A stretch of DNA of 64,000 bases from Nyssa sinensis (taxonomy: Eukaryota; Streptophyta; Magnoliopsida; Cornales; Nyssaceae): positions 14,829,651-14,893,650 of the forward strand of contig CM018036.1 in assembly GCA_008638375.1 (NCBI GenBank), read 5' to 3'. Below the pieces are notes generated by a model that was not told the origin of the DNA, made no database searches, and worked only from the letters and a program-made list of their open reading frames with translations. How positions within the stretch are numbered: the first letter of the stretch is position 1; the number at the start of each line of letters is the position of its first letter. Positions 12,201 to 20,989 of this stretch are shown one piece after another. Made by a program: the position numbers and the translations under genes.

Positions 12201-12930
12201 TTATCACTAAAGTAGTGACAAACAGCATCAGAGGCCCTAAATGAACACGATAATTGCCTAATAAGCTATTAATAGAGAAATGAAATATTATTCAAGCCAA
12301 CTTATGGCCCATTATTTGAACTTTCTTGAATTCGACTTTGAATGTAAACACAATTTAATGTTCAGGACCATTCAACAATCGAAATAATGTTTCTATGTAG
12401 TAAAGAATCAAAGCTAGTTTACAAAAACAAAAAAATAATACTAATCATACCTGGCCGCGTAATTTCATGGTTAGAACACTGCCCTTGCGAAAACGATCCC
12501 AAGGGAAAGCAATAAGCATCCGAAGCTTAACAATGAAGCTCTTCCATGCACCGAACTCCTTGAATTCAAACTCACCACTTGGATAATCAACAACAATACC
12601 TCCATTATCATCCTCAGACCTAGACTCACCCTCAGTTTCAGAAGATTTAGTTTCTTTGTCTTTCTCCGAAGATAACGCGTCGTTCTTGGTTTCAGAAGAA
12701 GAATCGAAAGCTCGAATTGTGAAGTTTCGATGATGATATGAATTGGGGAAAGAATGGAGGAGAGGGTGGAGTCTTGAGAGATGAGTGTAGAGAGAGAATC
12801 GGCATTGGAAGTGAAGAGGAGAGAGGCGGGGAGTGAGGTGAATAGGAAGCGGAGACTTGGAGAGTGTTATTGCAGAGAAGCTCCGGTGGGGGATCGAGCT
12901 GCAGCGTGGAGTATGCAGAAGCTTCGACAT
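1021..12930 (-). CDS. SPPA1: SPPA1-type chloroplast serine protease (signal peptide peptidase A family), 5' half, five exons
   Basis: Joined exons are 12451-12930, 5443-5626, 2883-3020, 1198-1368 and 1021-1124: 1077 nt, 359 codons, phases agree at every junction, all introns GT..AG. The order matches plant SPPA, a light-induced, thylakoid-associated protease of the bacterial SppA family (S49). Residues 1 to about 72 are rich in Ser, His, Pro and Arg with almost no acidic residues, as in a chloroplast transit peptide. Residues 77-110 form an acidic Ser/Glu linker. The conserved N-terminal SppA domain follows from about 120. The block GKYKSAGDQ contains Lys286, which aligns by motif with the general-base lysine of E. 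coli SppA. The catalytic Ser lies in the C-terminal domain, outside the window. The start is the first ATG of the exon 1 reading frame, at 12930. The family is certain; gene completeness cannot be judged. Confidence 0.93.
1198..1368 (-). CDS. SPPA1: SPPA1 exon 4 (putative catalytic lysine)
   Basis: 171 nt, phase 1 to phase 1: acceptor attgttttgcag, donor gtgctt. It encodes VLEKAGIEPQVQRIGKYKSA and continues through RKSMSEENCEML. The Lys of the KYKSA motif (residue 286 of the joined protein) corresponds by family alignment to the catalytic base of SppA proteases. The following intron is only 73 bp (1125-1197). Confidence 0.93.
1369..2882. other. SPPA1 intron 3, no recognised insertion
   Basis: About 1.5 kb of AT-rich intron. 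The only internal structure noticed is a small A/AAG-rich repeat at about 2575-2695. In it, a roughly 22-bp unit beginning tataaaagaagactacac appears near 2578 and again near 2637, with a third partial copy after it. No coding similarity was seen. Confidence 0.6.
2883..3020 (-). CDS. SPPA1: SPPA1 exon 3
   Basis: 138 nt with phase-1 boundaries on both sides: acceptor gaatttgtag, donor gtgagt. It encodes KFIVGYVPACGEKEYYLGC through GLTVQASFLGG. The pattern YLGCACEELYAPPSA is diagnostic of plant SPPA. The reading frame is intact. Confidence 0.94.
3224..3298. repeat. Short perfect-stem inverted repeat in intron 2
   Basis: attcaaggttatt at 3224-3236 is the exact reverse complement of aataaccttgaat at 3286-3298. 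A second inner pair, ggatat and atatcc, lies at 3237-3242 and about 3258-3263. The whole would fold into a 75-nt hairpin. It may be a tiny MITE relic or simple chance structure. Confidence 0.6.
3498..5264 (-). mobile_element. 5'-truncated L1-type LINE with broken ORF2 in SPPA1 intron 2
   Basis: Reading the minus strand, 5260-4628 encodes the C-terminal part of a LINE reverse transcriptase. The polymerase motif FADD is at 5155-5144, followed by the typical VYLGLPLG and GGRLTLLKS blocks. Segments 4402-4025 and 3988-3554 encode the connection and zinc-binding zf-RVT domain (CYFCKHDEERVDHVLIHC). Frame changes and stops separate them, so it is a dead copy. The 3' end shows the plant L1 signature tatatacaattcttactt and then an A-rich tail (3497-3510). 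It lies in the same orientation as the host gene. No clear target-site duplication was found. Confidence 0.88.
5443..5626 (-). CDS. SPPA1: SPPA1 exon 2
   Basis: 184 nt, entered in phase 0 after the acceptor tatcttcag and left in phase 1 at donor gtgcat. It encodes ISDQLKSRFSSGLSLPQ through FKKSG, the most conserved stretch of the plant SPPA N-terminal domain, with no lesion. The 6,824-bp intron 1 before it holds most of the transposon insertions in this gene. Confidence 0.94.
6262..6307. repeat. (TA)n then (AC)n microsatellite
   Basis: An uninterrupted TA run at 6262-6289 is followed by an AC run at about 6293-6307, immediately before the SINE. Confidence 0.9.
6309..6452 (+). mobile_element. 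tRNA-derived SINE, Au-like
   Basis: The sequence starts ggtaaggttgctccattgtg and carries a near-perfect pol III B box (ggttcgagtc, 6344-6353). It continues with the body blocks gtaaggctacgtacatct and caatggcaggagtctcgtgc. The conserved end gtgcactggga matches what I recall of the widespread plant Au SINE. It sits in SPPA1 intron 1, antisense to the gene. The flanking microsatellite hides any target-site duplication. Confidence 0.75.
6947..7395. mobile_element. Inverted dimer of a SMART-like miniature LTR element with a single target-site duplication
   Basis: The plus half (about 7147-7395, 249 bp) is a complete miniature LTR element: a 5' LTR ending ggtttaaca at 7218, a primer-binding site tggtatcagagc at 7219-7230, a short non-coding core, and a 74-bp 3' LTR at 7322-7395. 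The minus half (6947-7146) is the same element reversed, with its outer LTR at 6947-7019 and its primer site just left of 7121. They meet head to head and share a partial central LTR. The flanks are gcttt at 6942-6946 and gcttt at 7396-7400, so the whole palindrome appears to have inserted once. Size and primer site resemble the SMART class of plant elements; the class name is from memory. Confidence 0.75.
7396..8737. other. SPPA1 intron 1 sequence without recognised gene or element
   Basis: AT-rich intronic sequence. The only notable local feature is a G-rich run at 8409-8430 (three runs of 6, 5 and 4 G) on the plus strand. From about 8440 the text looks like diverged retrotransposon sequence but could not be assigned. 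Confidence 0.5.
8740..10140. repeat. Field of degenerate palindromic motifs related to cagtgaaatttcactg
   Basis: More than a dozen variants of a 16-bp palindrome are scattered through this 1.4 kb. Examples lie near 8749, 9343 (tgaagtttcactgt), 9392 (tagtgaaattcacta), 9418, 9485, 9636, 9676 (cagtgaaatttcgctg), 9730 (cagtgaaacttcactg), 10066 and 10120. Spacing is irregular (25-330 bp). No open frame or element boundary explains them. Confidence 0.65.
10320..10455. repeat. 68-bp tandem duplication
   Basis: Units begin at 10320 and 10388, both starting caagtcctatttgg and both containing ggccttgagccaaga and ggccatg. They differ at several positions, so the duplication is older than the one at 360. 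It lies just upstream of the captured gene fragment at 10548. Confidence 0.85.
10548..10739 (+). pseudogene. N-terminal fragment of a NO VEIN/HSP90-like ATPase family gene, antisense in SPPA1 intron 1
   Basis: The frame starts MATPRGHIEEIQRKKF and continues with NPLALNLYQAINSLSAELY and HFLMEI. This is the conserved beginning of the plant family annotated as histidine kinase-, DNA gyrase B- and HSP90-like ATPase proteins, whose usual text is close to MATPREHIEEIRRTKFSI and HFLMELIQNAEDN. Similarity stops at the point where the ATP-binding Asn motif should follow. The frame then closes at 10737-10739, beside a GT microsatellite. The full protein is well over 1,000 residues, so this is a 62-residue stub. 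A TATA-like ctatatataaac lies at about 10499-10510. It could have been carried by a transposon or be a decayed duplicate. Confidence 0.7.
10740..10785. repeat. (GT)n-(AC)n self-complementary microsatellite
   Basis: A run of about 12 GT repeats is followed by tatacacacacacacatatatac. The two halves can pair with each other. Confidence 0.9.
11160..11512 (-). mobile_element. LINE fragment, zf-RVT domain only
   Basis: On the minus strand 11505-11272 encodes a LINE zinc-binding domain (KKRGFHLAGRCMCLESEES then DHLFIHCSF). The frame continues in diverged form to about 11160, with the expected CLFWCIW-like block now holding a stop. It is a second, different LINE from the one in intron 2 and has the same orientation as the gene. 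Both ends are lost. Confidence 0.75.
11513..12450. other. Proximal part of SPPA1 intron 1, nothing recognised
   Basis: AT-rich, with a T-rich stretch near 12115-12215. No coding similarity or repeat boundary was seen. The donor site of exon 1 is at 12450-12449 on the minus strand. Confidence 0.6.
12451..12930 (-). CDS. SPPA1: SPPA1 exon 1 (start codon, transit peptide, linker)
   Basis: 480 nt encode residues 1-160, ending MKLRGQ just before the donor gtatga. The ATG at 12930-12928 follows a purine-rich leader on the gene strand, and no ATG lies upstream in frame. Likely transit-peptide cleavage is near residue 72 (HRNFTIRAF). The segment around WKSFIVKLRML at 129-139 is typical of plant SPPA just before the first protease domain. 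Confidence 0.93.
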
Positions 12931-13020
12931 CTCCTCTCTCACTCTTCTTTCTCTCTCTAAAAGTGAAGGAAGAATCAGGGAAGATAACAACGAACGGGTG
13001 GGGGAGAAATGACAGGGCTA
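12931..13020 (-). promoter_or_regulatory. SPPA1 5' leader and proximal promoter
   Basis: On the gene strand this stretch reads C-rich, then becomes a GA-rich tract (agagagagaaagaagagtga) directly before the ATG at 12930. It has no upstream ATG in frame. A transcription start cannot be fixed from sequence alone, and I see no convincing TATA box at the right distance. Confidence 0.45.
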
Positions 13021-14548
13021 ACTGAACTCCACGTCGTTATGGACTCACGGTCTGGTGGAGTCGGGTGGTTTGTCATCGTTTCGGATCTCTTCGATAGTCT
13101 CCAAGAACATCTGCGATGCTTAATCAAATTTGATTAAAAGCTTGGAGCCTTTAAGTAGGTATTATAATTTAATCCGTCCAGTTAGAAGTCGCCAATTCTG
13201 TCTTCGACAGGACAGGTTTAAAAAATGTATTCTCATCTTGTTAAAATTTGAATTGGATTAGAGAAGAATGCCCATGTTTCCGGTTTGGATTATATAAAAT
13301 AAAATAATAAAAAAAAATTATATTATATAATTAATATTTATAGTAATATTTTTTAAAAAATTTATTAAAATTTAATAAAATTAGATGTTAGAAATAAAAA
13401 ATAATATTATTTTAATTATTTATAAATATGTATTTTTTTTTATTTTACATATATATCATTTTGTTTGAAATATATTAATTATAATTAATTTAATAAAATT
13501 AATAAATAAAAATTTAAAAATAAATAAAAACTTGCTCCTACTTATCACGAATTTAAATTGGTTTGGGACAAAACTTTTTTTGGCCAGACAAGTTTAGGAA
13601 AAGGTTCTTCCACCCTATTGACATCCCTATCTTCAATGATTATTTAAGTTTTTTAGTTAGAATTTTTTAAAATATTTTTATCTTATTTCAAAAGTTTCTT
13701 TACTTCATTTCTCTTCAAAAATAATTTTCCCAATACTTTTTTCCCTCCAAATCTTCAACTTTCTTTTTCTTTGTATATGCCTATTATAGAAAAGTCAGTC
13801 TCTATACCAGCTACAAATTACAGTCATTGGGAGCATATCTTCTACAACAAGTAGACCCAGCTACGGAATTCAAGAATTCAATCGTCGGGAGCCATCTCTT
13901 CCGACACCTCTCTTTCTCTCTTTCTCAATCCAGCGAAGGGAGTGACTTGAAGCCATCATTTCCGGCAACAACACTGATCGACAGTGACATGTAACGACAA
14001 TCCAATCTCCACAAGGAAACAGGTTTCCTTCTGCTCCCTTTTCTCTCTTTGATTCCTTTTAAAATATGACCGTTAGAGATTTGATGCAATGAACAATGTT
14101 TTGCTAATTTGGTTAAAAGTTTGAGTAAAAATAAGTTTGATATATTTTTGATTAAATCATTGGAAGAGAGTTTTTGATGGTTTTTATTCAAATTTAAATT
14201 TGGTATGAAATTTGATTAACCATTAGAGATGCTTTAATAATTAATGTAATTTGGCCAAGAGGTAGTGACCACTAACATGGAGCATCTCTTATGTTAACAG
14301 TCATTTCAACCATGTTAAAATTAAATTTTAGCAATATTGTAATATTAAAATACTATATTTTGATATTTTTATTCTAATATTAAAATATTAATTTTTGGCA
14401 AAAAAATAATTCTTTTTATTAACTACCAAAATACTTTATGGCTTTTGTATATTTCTAGCCATTGAATTGCAAGAGTTCAGGCTATTGGTGTGTATATCAT
14501 TTGCTATTTTTCTGGCTATATTTGAAAAAATATTTAAGAAAGTTAAAA
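13021..14548. other. Intergenic region upstream of SPPA1
   Basis: AT-rich sequence with homopolymer-like A/T blocks at 13290-13530. It has no convincing coding frame and no repeat boundary until the copia LTR at 14549. Confidence 0.6.
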
Positions 14549-15628
14549 TGTTGTCCAAATATTTGCCCTAAAGTGTTGGTGAATAGGATATTTCATAAAT
14601 ATTGATTTCTTTTTGTTTTTCAAAAATGAATGTTGTAAATGTACAGAAAATAAATAAGAGTAGAGAGAGAGTAAACACAGCAGTTATGAGGTTCGAGAAA
14701 CTTCTTACGTCCTTGACTCAAGTATCCCCATTTAAGTATTTTCACTATAGCGACCTCCTTGCAGGTGGAGACTAAACATTTACAAAGCGAAAACTGCAAC
14801 CCTCTTATCCCAACAAAATATGTCATTTTGCTTCACTGAGTAGTACCTACCCGTAACTCTCACTACAATGATATAATACAAAGATGTTTACCAAATAGTA
14901 CTCTATTCTAGAGTAATTTTGGTGCAATAAGATACTCACTCTCTAAAGATTGATCAGGTGTTAGCTCTGAGTATTTAAGATGAGTAGAACTTTTAGATCT
15001 AGATTTGGAAGAAGGTAGATCTAAAGTCAATCGCAAAGATGTGATAATGTAAGCTTGTAAGAGATGACTTAGAAAGCCTTAGAGAACCTCTATTTATAGC
15101 CCTTTAAAGTATATGACCGTTGCTTTTCAAACAGAGTCGTTTCGGCCCTTTTTGTCTGTTCAAAATCTGAATTTGCGACTGTCAAATTGACAGAATCAAT
15201 CGACAGAATCATCAAGCAATTGACTTTAATGAAGACTGGTTGACTAATTAGGTCAACTGATTTGTCCAGAGGGTTTGAGATTCATTTGGTTAAGAACAAT
15301 CAATCAACTGGTTTTGAGTATAAGTCAACTAGTTCTATTTTTTCATTGTTTTTGCCTTTGAGAAGTGGTCGACTAATATAGCTTTTAGGTCGACTAATTT
15401 AGATAGTATGCTTAGGTAATTCATTAATTGATCATTCAGTCGACTGATTCTATTTGTACACTAAATTTGCCTTTAAGGACAGTCAACTAAATCTTCTTAG
15501 AGGTCGACTGATTTGGACAGTGTGCTCAAGCAATTTTATGAAACATTACTCAGTCGACTGGTTTTATCAGTGTGGCAAATAAACTTTAAGAATCAATGGA
15601 TTGGTTTCAAGAATTGGTCGATTGGTTT

Positions 15629-16107
15629 TGTAATGCCCCAAGCCTACTGGCCTAACAACTTGTAAGAGCCCACAACATTATGGCTCAAAAGCTTAAGCCC
15701 AAGTTGTTAATAATAAATGTAAAGACCGGAAAAATGGGAATGAATTTTTTTTTTTTTTTGATAGAGCACTATTTGAATTTCTTTAATTTTTATTTACTTT
15801 TAATTAAATTAGACCATGAATGTGTACTATTAGTATTAAATACACATGTATGTATATGTGTGTGCTATTAGTATGTATGTGTGGAAATATATGTTATAAT
15901 ATGTATGTGTATAAATATGCATAAGCACATGACAGTGGATAAAATTAAGTGTGTATATATATATATTAGTGCATACACCAAGTATGGGTTGCAGTCTACG
16001 TGCATATAAGTGTGTGTGTGTACTGTTGGGTGTTTAATGTGTGTGTGTGTGTGTGCTGGTTGAGTGTGCATCACTCAAGTGAGGGACAATTGAGTGCAAT
16101 GAGTGAA

Positions 16108-16139
<32 letters not shown>

Positions 16140-19100
16140 GTGTGTATGTAATAGGGCAGCAAGTGAAGTTGGCGTGAGGTTGTGAGAAATCAGAAATCAT
16201 GAGTGAGGCATGTCTGAAGTAGAGAAAGAAAAACCAGAAGAGAGAGAAAGGGGCAGTTGTGATGATGTATATGTATACATACGTGTGTGAGTGAGCTAGG
16301 AAAAACAAGAGAGAAAAGAGAAAGAGAAAGGAAGAAAATGAGTGTGCTGTGTGCATAAAACTGTGCAAGCCAGACCTGTGTGATGTGAGTAAGTGTGTGC
16401 TCGGGTAGAGAGAGAAAATGAAAAATGAGAGAGAAAAAAGAGAGGAGAAGAAGAAGGAGGAGTCTGTCATTGCATGCAACACTGAGTTGTACTAAGGTTC
16501 CAATCCGAGCCTAGAAGAAGGAGAAGAGGGTCAAAAAGGTATAAAACCCTACAACCAATTATTTTTTCTCTCTAAAGAAATCTTCCATTTTTCAAGCTGT
16601 TAAGCCTTTCTAAATGCATGCATGCCATTTAGGATATGTAAAACTTGATTTAGGTATGAAATTTGAACCCTGAACCATCCCTAGAACACCAAACCTATGA
16701 AGGCCGCCATTGATGGACCTTGACAACTGGGTCTGAATCGACCAAAGCAGAACTCCATTGTTTCATTTAGGAATGAAATAAGATCCCTTAAGGGTTCCAA
16801 ATCCGTTGGAATCATGGCAAATGGTCAAGAAATGACCATGTTAGAGTTAAAAACAATCTGGCCGGAAAACTGATTAGGTGGTTGAAAGGGTGCTGTTTAC
16901 GCTCCAAACTACTACCAAAAGATTGTTTAGTGTCTTGGGAGTAAATCAGTGTAAAAATATGTGAAGATTAACGTGAAAATAGGAAGAAAAATGAAAGGAT
17001 AGTCTGTAGTTTCTGGTGCCGGTGCCGGAAACAACACCGGAACAATGGCCGGGAAGTCGTGAAGAATAAGGGTCTTTTGTGTTGGATCTGGATTGGGTCA
17101 GGTCGAGACCCGACCGAATATAAATAGGGTTACTGCGCCGACATTGTTTAAAGATTAAAAAAAATTAAATTAAAATCAGTTTGTTTGGTGACGGAAATAA
17201 GAAATTGGAATTTGGTTTGAGGATAACCTAAACATGGATAAGGGAGACAACAGGGTTATTGTATTCCGGGTTTCTGAAAGAACTTGAACCGGCTGGTTCA
17301 CTGTATTCATGGACCGGTCTAGGGTTACAACTTGTAAACCCCTTGGTTCACTAGTTTAAATTAAAATAAGAAAACCGGAACTCTTATAAATTTCGAATTG
17401 ACCCCAAACCTTCTGAAGAATGCTATTCTGGCCTAGAATTTGAGGAATCAATTCAAACATACCCCTGGAAAAAATAATTTAATAAGTAAATAATTAATTT
17501 AATTATTTTATTAATTGGATAAAATGACTATTTTACCCTTGGATACTAAATGAGTCAAACGAAGTCCAAAATAAATAAATCAATAGTATATTTTTACTAT
17601 TTCGAGAGCCTTGGACTCAATGGTGGGGTCCGATTGGTGAAATTAAGTCTTAAAAAATGCAGACACGTAAATTATAAGTGACTATATTGCCCTTAACAAT
17701 ACTCAAGGATGTTTAGACATAAAAGATGGTCTATCTTAATTATGTCGGACATTCTGGACTCAACGGTGGAGTCTGTACTAGCAAATGAAGCATCGAACAA
17801 TGTGACGCATGAAACAGTAAAATGACCAAATGCTCCTAAATCAAAGAGTAGTCAAACGAACTCCGATTAAAATAAAAGAATAGTGAATCTTTATTATTTC
17901 GAGCATTCTGGACTCAACCGTAAGGTCCAATTTGCAAAAAGAGGTCTCGAGAAGTAAGAATCCGTGAAAGTGTGAAATGACCATTTTGCCCTTTTTAGTA
18001 CAAATGTCTAAATTGAATTCCGTGAAAGCCTAAATCGACTTTGTTCGATGTTTCAGACTCAATGGTAGAGTCTGTTCAAGTAAAAGAGATACCAATAGTA
18101 AAAAGACATAAAATTTGATTAATAGCATAAATTCAAGTAACGATAGACTAAGACATGCTTTGTGAATCTTAGGAACACCTAAGGAAAAGGAGAAGACGTA
18201 TTGACCTTTTAGACAGATACAGCCAGAGGACTGCACTACCACCGATTAGTTTGACTGCGTAGCGGACACGACTCCCTAGAGTTGAGACAAACCCTATCAG
18301 GTATGATATTTTGCTAAGTAAGAAATAGAATTAAGTTTATGAGAAATTTCCATGTTGATTTAATGATTCGTATGTTTATTCGATTGTTTATGTGCTTAAG
18401 TGTTCCTTGTTGTTTCTTTGGGAGTTTGGCTAAGTGATAAACGTGAACCATGACTATATGTATGTTCCATGTGTTGGCATAGTATGTGATTTATATTCTT
18501 CGAGAATTGTTAAGATTGTGAATATATAACTTGAGCATGTGTTTAAACTGATTGTGAATAGCATGCATAAGTGTGGAAGGAATTATGTGATTCAAATGCC
18601 ATTATTATTCTAAGTATAATGCATTATTTAAAGCATGCTTCATGTATTGGTAAAATGTTTCATTGAGACTACATTATGGTATGGTGGAATCAAAGCATAT
18701 TGGCATAGTGTGATTCCTTGAAACATGGTATGGGTTGAATACTTGGTGTTGTGCATTATGAGGGCGTAGATCTTGTGGTGAAAAACCCAAAATTGGCCAT
18801 TGGTACTCATGCTAACGGGGACGGACCGTGAAGTGAAACATACGATTGGTATTCATGCCAGTGAGGAAGGTACGTAAAGTGAGACATGGGTGTGGCATAG
18901 AGTTTGCATGGGTGCGTCACGCATAATGATAATGCATTGCATTGATGTATGGATGATTTGAATGGCATACAGAGATAAATGTACACTTGCACATGCCACG
19001 CCTTAATTTTGTTCCTTGCATTAGCATTGTGTCATACCAGCAGTTGAGCTGACCCATTCGTGGGATATCATATTACAAATGATGCTCTTGGCACTTGAGA

Positions 19101-19688
19101 CTTGAGAAGTCTTGAAGGAAGGAGGGAAAAAGGACTTAGAAATATATTTGGCCCATGGGATGTATTTTGTAATGTAAGGGCTTAAGCCCAGCTGACATAA
19201 AAGATATGTTTATTGAATGTACTTTACATGCTTGTATGTTGATGGAGAATGAATGCATGTTTAATTAAATCCATTAAATTGTATTTCATTTATTTTTTGT
19301 AATTTATTTCACTTACCCCCGGATTCGTGGAAATTCGGGGCGTGACAGCAAAACTTCTGGTGTCTTATATTCTAATCATACTACTCCCACCTAATCGATG
19401 TGTGATAGGAATATCATATTCTCCCCCCCTTAGGACTACACGTCCTTATGGGGTGGATCTCGATCTTCCAGCTACCCATTAAGCAGATACTTTAAGGCCT
19501 CTACCTTTTGGGGATCGGCTTTGATACCATAAATGTAACGCGCCAAGCCCATTGACCCAACAACCTGAAAGAGCCCACAACATTATGGCTCAAAAGCCTA
19601 AGCCCAAGTTGTTAGTAGTAAGACTTGTGGTGTCTTATATTCTAATCATACTACTTCCACCCAACCGATGTGGGATAGGAGTATCACA
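15629..19688 (-). mobile_element. TRIM element (430 bp without insertion) inside the copia LTR
   Basis: Two LTRs of 155-160 bp with TG...CA-type ends flank a 115-bp core (19419-19533). The right LTR is 19534-19688; the left is 15629-15717 plus 19348-19418. In the minus direction the core starts with a primer site like TGGTATCAAAGC and ends in the polypurine run aaggggggagaa. Target-site duplications ggttt stand at 15624-15628 and 19689-19693. There is no coding capacity. Structure and size fit terminal-repeat retrotransposons in miniature. Confidence 0.85.
15718..19347 (+). mobile_element. Ty3-gypsy solo LTR (family A), inserted in the left TRIM LTR
   Basis: The 3,630-bp unit begins TGTAAAGACCGG and ends GGGGCGTGACA. 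The split TRIM LTR on both sides aligns with the intact right TRIM LTR, so the boundaries are firm. Flanks ataaa and gcaaa are probably decayed copies of one 5-bp duplication. No internal coding region is present. The right-hand 1.4 kb closely matches 45000-46718. It contains four phased modules (17613, 17757, 17910, 18055) and several microsatellites. Long TGTAA...TGACA LTRs are typical of Tekay-type chromoviruses (inference). Confidence 0.8.
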
Positions 19689-20989
19689 GGTTTAGACAGT
19701 GAGTTTCTTCTAGTTTATTTCTTTCTAAGTGTACTTTTGTCAAAACTTTTTGATATTTTAAAACTCTAAGTTAAATGTTTTGTTTTGAAAAAATCATTTT
19801 AGGTTAGTCCTTAAATGATCATTTTAAATAGTGAAAGTTTATGACCAATGATCAATCTAATCCTAATATCACTCAAAACCCAAAATAAGAAAAAATAAAA
19901 GTCTTCACTTGAATCTTTGGGCTTGAGTGAGTCTACTTTGCTTGAGTCATCATGAGAACATTTCTTTGTTTTGATCTTTACTTTAGAACATACTCTTGAG
20001 TAGAATCTTTTAGCTTTAATGGACTTTTGTCATTTTCTTGGTCAACAATCTTCTTTAACTTAGATAACCTATTTGCATTGTCACTTGGATAAAGCATTAG
20101 TCCATTGGATAATGTTTTGTGATCATCAAAATTACTAAAATGCCTCTAGTTGAAAACCTTTAAGGCTAACAATCTCTCCCTTTTTGATGATGACAAAACA
20201 ATGCCTTTTGCAAATAGTGACTAAATAACACCTATGATAGAGAATAAAATTATTGCATACATGCTCCCCCTGTCAATTTGTAAATTTGAATTCATGCCAT
20301 ATAAGTAAATAATACATGAATAAAAGACATCATTCTTTTCTATCTCCCTCTATCAACATGAGGTTTTGCTATTTTAGGGTTAGAGATTCATATCATTTTT
20401 TATGCTTTATTTGTGATTGAACATTTATTGAAGTTTGCACACAACACATAAGAAGAATATAATAAAAGATATTTTTCTATTCATGTATTAATCTTTTTCA
20501 ATAGTAAGCATGAATTACAAGTGAAAGAAAAAAAGAGCAATTATAAGAAGGATTTTAAATCAATAAACAACAAAAAAAATCCTATGTTCTTCTTTATTTC
20601 TATTTCTTTTCTTTCTTTCTTTCTTCTTCTTCTTCTTCTAGTCTCCTATTCTTCTCCCTCTTTGTCATCTTCAAGAAAATGTATTTAAGATTTCTAGTAG
20701 GAGGTTTGTGCCCAAGAATGTCTTTAACCTCAAGCACTTCAAACTTGGTTTCTTCGCGCTTTCTCTCATTGTGCTCATAGAAATAGTATGCCAAGATTTT
20801 AAGAATGTGAACATCATTCTCTATTGCCTCTATCCTGTATGTGATGCCAAATAGGTTTTTGAAGAGATTTGATTCAATGATCTGAATTTGGGTTCGGAGG
20901 TTGGAATATATTTCTTAAAGAAAAGTGAGGATGAAGGAGGAGTCTGGGATTGGGACTGGAGGGGGAGGAAGAGAAGGAGAGGTGGTCTG

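Larger units (their letters stand above)
14549..20171 (-). repeat. 3' LTR of the SIRE-like copia element, split by a TRIM
   Basis: LTR text runs 14549-15628 and resumes at 19689-20171. It aligns along its length with 22370-23941. The interruption is the TRIM described separately. It carries copies of a motif close to gtcgactgattt, many of them mutated to gtcaact or ttgact. Confidence 0.82.

Noticed and set aside
12931..12990. Upstream extension of SPPA1 exon 1 (60 more bases in frame)
   Set aside because: The codon at 12990 is TTG, not ATG. The first ATG is at 12930, and it begins a typical transit peptide.
16075..16482. 135-residue Ser/Phe-rich frame on the minus strand
   Set aside because: It derives from GA-rich and TA/TG repeat sequence of the family A LTR. 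The same style of frame appears in other LTRs (47154-47531, 53660-53998).
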